DNA of 64,000 nt from assembly GCF_008831285.2 (NCBI RefSeq), contig NC_045140.1, positions 1,095,528 to 1,159,527 on the forward strand. The letters run 5' to 3'. The translations under genes were made by a program, and so were the position numbers. Under the pieces are notes generated by a model. It did not search any database. It was not told where the DNA came from and worked only from the letters and a program-made list of their open reading frames with translations. The number at the start of each line of letters is the position of its first letter. The stretch's first letter is position 1. This document shows positions 47,597-57,189 of the stretch, one piece after another. Source of the stretch: Nymphaea colorata. Lineage: Eukaryota; Streptophyta; Magnoliopsida; Nymphaeales; Nymphaeaceae.

Positions 47597-49268
47597 CATT
47601 GTAACACCCCTGAAGTTTAGTCCCGTATCGAAGATTGTGAGGGATCTTCAAGGACTTATAAAGGGAGGCTTTAATGAGATGATTGTCCTGGTTCCTAGCC
47701 TTTTTAATGTTGGAACCGAAACTGCTAGGGGGTGGGTTGGGATCCGTCGAACCAGGGGCCCGAGCCCGAGAGTGGGTCGGGTTGTTATAGTGGTATCAGA
47801 GCCGGTTCAACACTCGGACCTGGGGTCCCATACGCGCGGACACGTGTGCCTTAAGGGGGTGGATTGTAACACCCCCGAAGTTTAGTCCCATATCGAAGAT
47901 TGTGAGGGATCTTCAAGGACTTATAAAGGGAGGCTTTAATGAGATGATTGTCCTGATTCCTAGTCTTTTTGAAGTTGGAGCCGAAACTGCTAGGGAGCGG
48001 GTTGGGATCCGCCGAACCAGGGGCTCGAGCCCAGGAGTGGGTCGGGTTGTTATATACATACATCATATATATATATATATGCACCTCTAAATTGAGAGCA
48101 CATGTAAATTGAGAATAAATATCATTATCTTTGTAGAAGTATAATAATTGGAGAGATTTAAACTCCAAAACATTGTCAATGCAAACACATTTAATTATAA
48201 AACAAAGTTGAGTTTTTATTTCAAGAATGAATGTTTTGAGAATGCAAATGACTTCTTACTTTTCTTTTAACAAGAAAACCAAAGGCACTCTAAAATAATT
48301 ATCAACAAGAACAAGGTAATATCTAAACTGAGACCATTGTCACAAAAAAACACATTTTGTTTGGAAAAACGCAACAAGAAAACGACAAGAACAAGGTAAT
48401 ACTTATTACCTAATTGTCATTAGATTAATCTTTCACTACATCTCATTAAGGTGGAGAGAGAAAGAGATATTTATTTTTTAACATTATCTTTATATAAATA
48501 TGTAGATAAATATAATTAATCGTAGAAAAAAAAAGAAAAACTATTTACATGTCTGCCATGTAATGAAACATAAGGGCAATTTTGAATTTGTATAAACAAA
48601 TATCAAAATGATATTGCAGACTATGTCACCAGTGCGTAGGGGGTGCGGGTGCAGATGTGGGTGTCGGTGCGATACATCTCAAAAAATTGAGGTGTGGCGG
48701 TGCGGTGAGGGTATTTATGTAAAAAAAACTAACTTCACTCTCTTTCTCTCTCAGTTGTAACCGGAACCGATGGTATCTCAAGTTTGATCATACTAATATG
48801 TCTATATTGAATTGCAGTTGGTTGAGTTTAACCCATTTATGTTATTTGACAATCTTTTATAAGTCATACTTTACAAACGGATATTGGTGTTGCCTGTATG
48901 AAAAAAAGCGGTCTAGGTCACAAATTTAATCAATTTAAAAGGAAGAATAAATAGCGCCGTAATGTTTTATTGATTAAACAGTAAAGAAACAGACCATATG
49001 GCTGCAAGGATATGCATATTTTGGGAAGTTGAACTTTTACTTGAGGCCCATGTTTGAGATGTGTTCAAAAAATAGTCGTTTTCTGGAAATTTCAGGGAGT
49101 GAAGCCTACTTGTTTAATTAAGATCATAAGGTTCGTCCATGAGTGAAAGAAGAATTATTATAAAAATATGCAGAAAAGGGGAAAAAGGGAAAAATGACCT
49201 TCCCCCACGCTCAGTCTAGGACGATGATGCCCTAGCTGCTCCACTTTCTCCACTCCAGGATAGAGACC

Positions 49269-49321
<53 letters not shown>

Positions 49322-52300
49322 TTCTGTTGCGCCAGCAGTCACTGCCGCCATTGAAGCGGAGACCACTGGAGATGAAGAATCTGTACAGCAAGACAAAGGG
49401 TAAGGTGCACCCTTCCCCTTCACTGACTACTCACTCTTCTTCTGCTGCTTCGTCAGAGGCTGTGTCAGTCCTGAAGGTGCTGCCGGCAGCCATCCTCTAC
49501 GACGCCCTTTCGGATTCTCCCCGCCTCCCCCTCGACGATGCCCTCTCGGATTCTCCCCGCCTCCTAACTCTCGAGTTCGCCGCCCCTATGGCCACCCGCA
49601 GGGGAGTATCAATAGCAATGTTATATGTATCGTACGATACGGACGCGTATCGTACGGACGCGTATCGTACGATACGTATCGTTCGTATCAACATAAATGA
49701 TACGATACGAGTTACACGCACGATACGCGTGCGTATCGCATGCGTATCACCCGTATCGCACGATACGCGTGCGTATCGCATGCGTATCACCCGTATCGCA
49801 CGATACAAGGTTAAAATGAAAAGGGGCACGACAGCCCCTTTTTTGCGTCTTCTTTTTAAAACCTACGCTCCTCTCTCTTTCTTCTATTGTTTCTAAACAC
49901 TGCAAGAGACGTGGGAGGGAGAGATTTTCTCCATTTGCATGAAGATTTGCCGGTGAAGTCGCTTTATTTCTTGTTGTGGGGAGTCTCGGGACGGTGGGAA
50001 GCTTGGAGAAAGGGTTTTTTGGTTTCTAACACCAAGAAGGTAAGAAATAACTCATTTTTGCCGTTGAATCATTCATTTCTCTTATTTCCTGCATTTATTT
50101 GTATGTTTTTACTTGTTTTGTGAAGATATAATGTCGGATCCTGCATGGCAGTGGTGTACAAGGGTGAATCCTAAAGATAGGTTAAGAGTTAAGTGCAATT
50201 ATTGTAAGCAAATCATATCAGGAGGGATCTCTCGCTTTAAAAACCATATAGCTGGTACACACAGCGATGTGGCTGCTTGCAATGGCTCCCAAGAGAACCC
50301 ATTGCCAGCATATGTAAAGCACCAGTGTATGGAGCTTCTTAATGCAGTGAAAGCAAATAGGATTGAAAAAGAAATGCAAGATGCAGAGGAAGGATATGGG
50401 GACCCACATGCACAGGAAGAAAGTGAAGGTGAAGACGTTGAGCTTGAAGAAGAACATGTTGGTGTCAGTTTGGGAACAGCTAAAGGGAAAAACATTATGC
50501 ATACAGGTGGTTCTTCAACTGCAACCAAAAAAAGAAAAGGTGCAAGTGCAAGTACAGGTTTACGAGGACGTGGCAGGAGTGGGGGTCGTACTGGTGTTGG
50601 TAGAGTACCTACTATGAAGTCAAGTAATATGTCTGATTCGATCAAGAATTTTTTTCCCAATTATACTGCTGTTGGTGCTCAGCTTGAGATTCGTACAGCC
50701 ATGTGTTCAAAAGATATTGTTGAAGCAGCAGATGAAACCATAGGAAGGTGGTTCTATGACGCATCCATTCCTTTCAATGCAGCAAACTCTTTTCATTTTC
50801 AAGCTATAGCAGATGCGATTAATACTGTAGGTCGAGGGTATAAAATGCCCTCTTTTTATAAATTGCGAGGTAAAATTCTCAACAATGTAGTTAGAGATGT
50901 CAAGGCATATTGTGATGAATTGAAATTGAGCTGGAAAGCTATAGGATGCAGTGTAATGGCAGATGGGTGGACAGACATCAAGAACAGAACATTGGTAAAC
51001 TTCCTTGTATATTGCCCCCTTGGTACTATGTTCTTAAAATCTGTTGATTTGTTTGATACTCCTAAGACTGCTGATGTTTTGTTTGAGCTTTTTGATAAAG
51101 TTATACAAGAAGTTGGGCCTGAAAATGTCGTGCAATTTATCACTGATAATGCAGCAAATTATAAAGCTGCAGGTGAAATGTTAGCAGTACGATATAGGAC
51201 ATTTTATTGGAGTCCATGTGCTGCTCACTGTGTAAATCTTATGCTTTCAGGATCTTGGTGAAAGAGATGATATGAAGTTGACAGTTCAAAGATGCCAAGA
51301 AGTCACGAAGTTTATTTATAATCATGCTTATGTCTTGAATTTGATGAGGAAATTCACAAATGGGGCTGAATTGATTCGACCTGCACAAACACGGTTTGCT
51401 ACAAATGTTTTGACTGTGCAGGGTATAATCAAGCAAAGGACTCCTCTCAGGCAGATGTTTTCAAGTGATGATTGGGCTGCATATCCACATGCCTATAAAA
51501 GAAAGGCTATGACAGTTGTGGATACCATCTTCGATGCTGACTTTTGGGAATCATGTGTGCACTTATTGAAGATTTGTGTACCTCTAGTGAAAGTCCTCAG
51601 ATTAGTTGATAGTGAAGATAGGCCTTCTATTGGATATTTATACGAGTCTATGGACAGAGCCAAGGAGGCCATTAGAGATAATATGAAGGAAAAAAAAGAA
51701 GTTGTACATGCCTATATGGAAGATTATAGATGAAAGATGGTCTGGACAACTTCATCGTCCACTTCATGCAGCAGCCTACTACCTAAATCCTGCTATTAGA
51801 TATCTTCCCACTTTTAAGAAGGACAGAGAGGTCGAGTATGGCATGTTGGATTGTATTGAAGTATTAGTAAGTGATTATAAAGAACACGACGCTATCCATA
51901 TGTCGATCAACAAATATGATACCGCTTCTGGTAGCATGGGGAGAGACACAACAATTCGATGCAGGTCAACTATGCGTCCAGGTATTAGAAAAAGAGACTT
52001 TATGTTTTTTGGTTTATTTTATTTGTTGTTTAGCTTCTACCTTCTCATATATTTATTCTATCTCATTTTTACTTTCCATCTGTTATTAGATTTGTGGTGG
52101 GAAAGGTTTGTGCCTGATTGCCCAGAATTAAGGAAGCTTGCAATTAGAATCCTCAGCCAAACATGTAGTGCAACTGGATGTGAAAGAAATTGGAGTGTAT
52201 TTCAGCACATCCACAGTAAGAAGAGGAATAGGTTGGAACATAAAAGGTTGAATGACCTTGTTTACGTTCGTTATAATATGAAGTTGAGACAAAGGTAAAC

Positions 52301-55195
52301 ATTTGTTATGCAAAATAACAAATTCTAATGTATATTTTAATTTCTAACATTTTGTTAATTTGTTCTCTTGTTAGGCAATTAGAAACAAGATCTACGAGGA
52401 AGCATCACACTCAATATGATCCTATCAACATTGACCATTTTGATATATTAGATTCTTGGGTTGAAGAAGAACAATCTGTAATACTTGATGACCTTGAGGA
52501 CGATCTTGATTTTTTGAACCTTGAAGGAGTAGTAGAGATTATTGAAGGAGAGGCTGGAGAGCAATGGAATGTTGGTGACATTCCATTTCCAACAGAGGGG
52601 ATAGAAGAAATTAATGAAGAAAATGAAGATGATCATGAAGATGATGATGGAAATGACGATTGACGAGGATTGTTGTTGTCAAAACTTGAATTGAATGAAT
52701 CATGATTGATAACTATATGTTTTCACTTTAGAACTTACGAATTGTGATGTAATCGAATTCTGTTCAGCTGCTTATGTTATTTTGAATGTCTGATTTCTTA
52801 TTTTGGAATGTGTTGTTCATAGTTCATAGTTCATAATTCATACTTCATAGTTCATACTTCATAATCATATACATGAATGATGAATGTTCCTTTAAATACA
52901 TTTTTCTTGATTTTTTCTGATTTTTACTTGTTTTTTCAGATTTTTTTTTGGAATTTTTATGATTTTTATGATTTTTAATATTTTTTAAAAATTAAAAAAT
53001 TAATTTTACAATACGTTTACGATACGGCGTATCGGTCGGCCCGACCGATACGCGATACGCTACGCCAGTGATAACATTGATCAATAGGGTGCGGGTTGGG
53101 TGCGAATCTGGGTCGCACCCGCATCGACGCGACGTGGGTGCGTCACCAGGGTTGCCGCACCCTGGTGACATAGATTGCAGATTTGTGGCGTGAACATGTC
53201 ATTTACTAATTTGTTATAGAAGACAAAAGATTTGGTCTTTGTGGCCCTTACTAGTGCCGTTATAATATTTGGAACATATGTACTGTTACTCTGGATATAT
53301 TGTGTTACTGTCGTTGTCATATATTTTTGTTATGTTATTATTATTGTATATTTGTTTGCTGTTATATATACTGTTGGAATATGTTACATACATATATTCT
53401 GTTTCTATTGTATAGTTACCAGTATACGTATTATCTATATGCATTTGATGCTTGAATATTTTAACATAGTTATTGTATATTGTACGACTCTTTTTTTTTT
53501 ATGCTACTTGTTCTTACTTGCTTTTCTTGTCTAGTTCTTTTTGATGGCCCATTGCTTTGATCCTGCTTAGCACTTTTGGCTGCATATACACACAAAAACT
53601 CGTGAAAATGCACACAAGTTCACCTGGATATGTAGCAGTTGTGTATATTGCTTTAGTGTAATTGCAAGCATCGAGCTTCATATAGTATATGACCAGTATG
53701 CCCACTTGATATCTTACTCTATTTGCAGATCAAAATTCTCATATGCAGAAGAGCCTATATGTGCCACGTGTGGAGAACAAAAAAAGCTTTATGCGGATGC
53801 TGAAAATTACAAATAGAGAAGATCTAATTGAAAATTCCATGAATATTTTGGAACCATCAGCAATTGATAGTTCTGGCATTGAGCGACAGGATGGTAATTA
53901 TGCCATTGTGTTCAAAAGTTCCAGAGACGAGCATATATACATATTTATGAAATTTTGTTCAAACAAAATGATCTTGATTACTGCCCTTAACTGATTTGGA
54001 GCATTGCTCAATTTTTAACATATTTTAGATAGCAGAAGTGCTTTATTAGCTCATTTAAGACTATGATTTATTCTTGCTTCAATTCTTTCCATATAGTTGT
54101 GGATCCTTCTTCAGGAACTTCTTTCACAAGTGATAAAATGTGCAGGACTTACTTAGTGTTGATAAACCCTTTTCAAAGTCTATATCCACATCAGAAAAAT
54201 TAACAGACGTGTCTGCATTGTGTCAAACCATAAAATAAAGTTGGAGAAAATGAGGAATTAAAGACCTTAATCCACATTGGTCTGTCTTTCTGTGAGAGAG
54301 AGATAGAGAGAGTCAGGGAGAGAGAGGGGTACCATGTTTTTTTGGTGATTTTCCACCTTGTTGACTGAACTGCTAGTTTTTGTGGAACTTTGTGGCTTGA
54401 TTATGGATGAATTGCTTGTGATGTGTTTTTGGTTGGAACAAGCTTGAGATATTTTAGTCTTGGTTTGGCTCTCATTTAAGCAGCATATTTCTGGGTTGGC
54501 TTGATGTTTCTCTTTTTCTGAAAATCGTTGACATATAATGATAATGTTTAAGGCTTTGCCGTTTGCTATTTTACAGTTATGCAGGCCCAACACCCGGTTG
54601 ACCTTTTCATATTACCTGGTGAGCGGTTCTTGTGAATGTACATGGAGCAGAATCTCTAACTCGGATTCAAGATTCTGATATTATATGCTAATGTTGTTTG
54701 CAGGATATGCTTTTGATAGATCTGGAAGACGGCTGGGACGTGGAGGAGGGTAATGCTTATATGAAGACTTTAACGACTAAAACTTCTGCTTGAACTGTTT
54801 ATTTCAATCAAGAGCTGATGAATCTTACTTTTGCCCTGTGGTCTCACCAGAGGATTTTGCATGATGTTTGTGATGTTATACTATTTCAACTAATGTTCGT
54901 AATCTGTCACTGCAGCTACTATGATTGTTTTCTTGCAAATTACATGGAGCTTGCTTCAAGGAAAGGCTGGCGGCAGCCTCTTCTTGGTACTTGACTACTC
55001 TAATGTATGCTGTAATAAGTTTTTCTAGGATTATTGCACAATTAACATTTTTCTTTTTTTGCAGTTGCACTGGCATACTCCATCCAGATAGTTGATGATC
55101 CTATTCCTGTAACTCCAACTGATATTCATGTGGATGCAATTGCATCTCCAGCCGGTGTCCTGCAGATCAGCTCTGCTGCTATGGAGAGAATGTGA
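42976..55195 (+). CDS. 5FCL: 5-formyltetrahydrofolate cyclo-ligase (seven exons, mitochondrial type)
   Basis: Converts 5-formyltetrahydrofolate to 5,10-methenyltetrahydrofolate with ATP, recycling a folate that inhibits one-carbon enzymes. Exons: 42976-43225, 46817-46954, 53729-53893, 54577-54618, 54704-54749, 54916-54986 and 55065-55195. All introns are GT-AG, and phases agree at every junction to give 280 residues plus stop, close to the plant family length. Residues 1-45 are Ser/Arg/Leu-rich with few acidic residues, like a mitochondrial transit peptide. Family landmarks are KRSIRSKLRRQLRAMNPSLR (nucleotide-binding start), WFKSSTSLCAYISC, KSLYVPRVENKKSFMRML, NSMNILEP, PVDLFILPG, and the glycine-rich RRLGRGGGYYD (residues 207-217, folate/ATP site). 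The end is VDAIASPAGV..ERM. Exons 4 and 5 are only 42 and 46 nt. Intron 1 is 3.6 kb and intron 2 is 6.8 kb, the latter filled with transposons. No lesion is seen. Confidence 0.95.
43226..46816 (+). other. Cyclo-ligase intron 1
   Basis: A 3591-bp intron with GT at 43226 and AG at 46815-46816. It contains a direct repeat of about 70 bp spacing (43709-43743 and 43775-43805, gacaattttttgttagcttagcag) but no recognised gene or complete transposon. Open frames at 44611-44891 and 45612-45999 show no known domain. Confidence 0.85.
47211..47413. repeat. Two tandem copies of a ~102-bp unit
   Basis: The unit runs from aaagcagtagccaag through aacctta, tgtatacatatattgtacat and tagattga to ctatctgaact. 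It occurs twice head to tail in cyclo-ligase intron 2, with a few substitutions and a short indel between copies. Confidence 0.8.
47554..47592. repeat. (TA)n microsatellite
   Basis: About 19 TA units directly upstream of the TRIM element. The TRIM target site TACAT lies at the edge of this tract. Confidence 0.95.
47600..48054 (+). mobile_element. TRIM (terminal-repeat retrotransposon in miniature)
   Basis: A complete 455-bp LTR element without coding capacity. The 5' LTR (47600-47789) and 3' LTR (47865-48054) are both 190 bp. They begin TGTAACA and end TGTTATA, and differ at about a dozen positions by eye. One base after the 5' LTR is TGGTATCAGAGCC (47791-47803), the complement of the 3' end of plant initiator-Met tRNA, used as primer-binding site. 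A purine tract (aagggggtgga) lies directly before the 3' LTR. The 76-bp interior has no gene. TACAT flanks both sides (47595-47599, 48055-48059) as a 5-bp target-site duplication. It sits in intron 2 of the cyclo-ligase gene in the same orientation and must have moved with proteins supplied in trans. Confidence 0.92.
47791..47803 (+). other. Primer-binding site of the TRIM
   Basis: TGGTATCAGAGCC is the standard primer-binding site complementary to plant initiator-methionine tRNA. Its position one base inside the LTR confirms the LTR boundary. Confidence 0.9.
48613..48620. repeat. Target-site duplication of the outer hAT element, left
   Basis: ATTGCAGA, repeated exactly at 53174-53181 on the other side of the element. 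Eight bases is the hAT-superfamily duplication length. Confidence 0.85.
49271..49309. repeat. (CT)n microsatellite in the captured fragment
   Basis: About 19 CT units followed by a few TATC units. It directly precedes the gene-like fragment and resembles a 5' untranslated CT tract. Confidence 0.95.
49327..49600 (+). pseudogene. Gene-like fragment inside the outer hAT element
   Basis: This stretch is clearly more GC-rich than the surroundings. After a CT-rich leader it reads MKNLYSKTKGKVHPSP, a Ser/Ala-rich spacer, then VSVLKVLPAAIL. From memory this resembles the N-terminus of a small plant-specific family of unknown function, in which MKNLY.K.KGKVHPSP is followed by LPAAIL. I could not verify that. 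After LPAAIL the frame continues into a duplicated segment (two copies of a gccct.tcggattctccccgcctcc unit, 49503-49565) and loses the resemblance. This fits a host-gene 5' fragment captured by the transposon. Confidence 0.45.
49609..49616. repeat. Target-site duplication of the inner hAT element, left
   Basis: ATCAATAG, repeated exactly at 53080-53087 on the other side. Confidence 0.9.
49626..49806. repeat. Left subterminal CGTATCG array of the inner hAT
   Basis: A dense cluster of CGTATCG and its inverse, often as TCGTACGATACG palindromes. Two exact 40-bp units lie at 49718-49757 and 49758-49797, and a third begins after them. The CpG-rich array contrasts sharply with the AT-rich interior. 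Confidence 0.9.
50131..52663 (+). pseudogene. hAT transposase, two single-base frameshifts
   Basis: The hAT transposase would cut and join the element's ends. The start MSDPAWQWCTRVNP is followed by a BED zinc finger (CNYC, then HIAGTH). A Glu-rich and Gly/Arg-rich linker comes next, then the DUF659 domain (MADGWTD and TDNAANYKAAG, around the catalytic Asp positions), and then LHRPLHAAAYYLNP. The C-terminal hATC dimerisation domain reads LRKLAIRILSQTCSATGCERNWSVF. It ends in an acidic tail. Introns at 51982-52089 and 52295-52374 are GT-AG and restore frame. A leader intron is likely at 50040-50125. Two extra bases break the frame. One is a T near 51247-51249, between CVNLML and the DLGERDD segment. 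The other is an A in the A8 run at about 51690, just before MPIWKIIDERW. Everything else is well preserved, so it either died very recently or the indels are homopolymer sequencing errors. Confidence 0.9.
53080..53087. repeat. Target-site duplication of the inner hAT element, right
   Basis: ATCAATAG, identical to 49609-49616. It directly follows the terminal ATAACATTG. Confidence 0.9.
53142..53169. repeat. Terminal hairpin of the outer hAT
   Basis: GTCACCAGGGT (53142-53152) and ACCCTGGTGAC (53159-53169) are perfect inverted copies with a 6-base loop. They re-use the outer element's terminal sequence. Confidence 0.85.
53174..53181. repeat. Target-site duplication of the outer hAT element, right
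   Basis: ATTGCAGA, identical to 48613-48620. It follows the terminal CTGGTGACATAG. Confidence 0.85.
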
Positions 55196-56550
55196 GAGGT
55201 GGTAGTGGTGCTTGTTCATGTCGGATGGTTGTACTTGCCAAACAAAAGAATGACCTCTCTTGGAAATGAAAGCTCACCTGCGTTACTCGCAGAGTTGAAT
55301 TTTATTCTCAAGTACACTCGGGTTGTTTGTACAAATGACCCAGGTATGAAAACTTGTTGGTTGCCCTCGCTTGGCCTTTGTAGCCTTGTTAACGTGTATC
55401 TTTTCTGTCATTGGTTCATATTAATTAGTGTTTGTATCTAAAACATTTGTGAATTTGGCTAATCACTATCCGTCCGTCGATGGGGCGGGCTTGATTTTGC
55501 TGATTTTCTATTCTGGCTTACGGAAGAACTCAAACGGCTTGAATTTTGCAGAAGGGCAAGGCAACTTCAGTTTTTTCTGAAGGGCGATTGCAGATTACCT
55601 GGCTAATACCAGCACGTTAAATGCGTTGCTAGCAAGAGAGGCCAGAATTGCATTGTGGGAAGCTTGGAGGGGTTGATTGACAATGGAAATCAAAATTTGG
55701 AAGGACAAACCTGTGGACTAGTTTTGCAAGCGTTTGTAATTGGGCTCTGCCTAGCCCCATCTTGCCAATCGAGAGAGTTGTGAAAAGAAAAAATAATGAA
55801 GGGTTTGCCCATCAAAACAACTATTCTTAATACATTTTGGTTGACATTAGAATAACGTTTCTCCTCGTTTTGTCAATATGTCTTGGATTTGAAGGATATA
55901 TGATCCCGTACCATTCTAGAAAAAGTCAGACATAAAAAAAAAAAAATCCAATTAAGAAATCGATTTGGATTTATATTTAAGAAATGACATCTGATCGGAT
56001 TTGGATTCTACATTCTCATTTTATTATTCTCTCTCTCTCTTTCTCTCTCTATCTCTTTTGGGCATTTATTTTTATAACATGGGCATCACCAGCAAGGAAA
56101 TGTCGGCAATGAAACTTATGAAGAAAAAAAATTGGTGCATTTCGTAGATATTTAACGGTCTCAAACAAGCAAAGCTTGTATGAAAGTTTCCAAACTAGAA
56201 GGACGACATTTATTAATCAGACCTTTCTAATTCTCGCCCTAAAAGTTCAATTCGCACCTCCTTCGTTGTCAGATGGATTGGTGAGTCGGATCGACCGTTT
56301 CATGTGGTTACTGACGAGGACCCGGTCCGTTTAAACACAATGGATCCGAATCCTCCAACCATGTCCATGCCCCATCGTTAGAGAGAGAAAGAGTGTCATT
56401 AAATTACATTTAACTAAAACATATTCTCCTTAACCTCTCTTTACACTATGTGAAAGTGAAAAAAATAATAATAATTAAACTGCCAGTGGCTGGTCAATTG
56501 GGCTCAGGCATGTGGAATATATGCCGGATAAAACAGGCAGGATCAGGTCC
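55196..56550. other. 3' region of the cyclo-ligase gene and intergenic sequence
   Basis: The first several hundred bases should be the cyclo-ligase 3' UTR. I saw no unambiguous polyadenylation signal. A partial family A repeat in minus orientation lies at about 55925-56005, and CT-rich runs are at 56030-56057. Confidence 0.4.
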
Positions 56551-56557
56551 CCTGCAG

Positions 56558-56658
<101 letters not shown>

Positions 56659-56689
56659 GTGGGACAAACTTCACAAGGTCCAATGATTG

Positions 56690-56875
56690 TAAAAACATGA
56701 GAATATAAGTTTAATGGCCCACTTTAATTAAATGAAACCTCTCTCTCTCTCTCTCTTTGTTCCCTGATTCGGGCTGCAGACTAGCCCAGGAATTGAAATT
56801 ATTGTAAGGACATGAGAATAATATATGACTAGTGGCCCAATTTATTTAAATGCAAAATCTCTCTCTCTCTCTCTA
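56690..56875. repeat. Tandem duplication with (CT)n ends
   Basis: Two diverged copies of a unit of about 120 bp read attgtaa..acatgagaata, then tggccca.ttta.ttaaatg.aa, then (CT)n. The CT runs are at 56741-56756 and 56859-56874. Confidence 0.65.
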
Positions 56876-57031
56876 TAACGACAGTGCTATACCCGAACCA
56901 AGCAAAGTCTGATCAATTTACCTCAAATAATTTATAAACTCTAAAGCAACCAATAGGAGAGTTCGGCTTGATTTATTATCAGTGTGTTTTTTCTCAATCT
57001 CATATAAACGGGCCTGATTAGATGCATAGGT

Positions 57032-57032
57032 T

Positions 57033-57087
<55 letters not shown>

Positions 57088-57180
57088 GAAAACTGACGTG
57101 GGGGAGAGTCAATTTGTATATATATATATATATATATAAAAGGAAAACTGACGTGGGGCAGAGTCAATTTGTATTTATAT
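57032..57180. repeat. Two (TA)n-linked copies of a 36-bp unit
   Basis: The unit aaggaaaactgacgtgggg.agagtcaatttgta occurs at about 57085-57118 and 57139-57173, each preceded by a (TA)n run. It is a short tandem duplication with one substitution. Confidence 0.8.
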
Positions 57181-57189
57181 AGATAATAG

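Larger units (their letters stand above)
49617..53079 (+). mobile_element. Inner hAT transposon with transposase gene
   Basis: A 3463-bp element whose ends start CAATGTTAT in inverted orientation. It is flanked by the exact 8-bp duplication ATCAATAG (49609-49616, 53080-53087). Both subterminal regions (49626-49806 and 53008-53070) are packed with CGTATCG/CGATACG words, including two full tandem 40-bp units at 49718-49797. These would be the transposase binding sites. The interior holds one plus-strand transposase gene with a 5' leader intron and two coding introns. It is inserted 86 bp from the right end of the outer hAT element, so it arrived later. Confidence 0.93.
48621..53173. mobile_element. 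Outer non-autonomous hAT-type transposon, interrupted by an inner hAT
   Basis: The ends are inverted copies of CTATGTCACCAG, flanked by the 8-bp duplication ATTGCAGA (48613-48620, 53174-53181). Subterminal regions are rich in GTGCGG/GGTGCG words on both sides. The right end has a perfect 11-bp hairpin at 53142-53169 that re-uses the terminal GTCACCAG. Without the inner insertion (49617-53079 plus one 8-bp duplication) the element would be about 1.08 kb. It encodes no transposase of its own. Between 49200 and 49600 it carries a GC-rich, gene-like fragment. It lies in intron 2 of the cyclo-ligase gene. Confidence 0.85.

Noticed and set aside
47790-47815. tRNA-like tggtatcagagcc
   Set aside because: It is the primer-binding site of the TRIM, complementary to a tRNA end, not a tRNA gene.
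47526-48168. Open frames across the TRIM LTRs
   Set aside because: They arise from the duplicated LTR sequence and the (TA)n tract. TRIMs are non-coding.
51982-52089. Hydrophobic insert in the transposase reading frame
   Set aside because: It is a GT-AG intron that happens to be open. Removing it restores the conserved RPDLWWERF junction.
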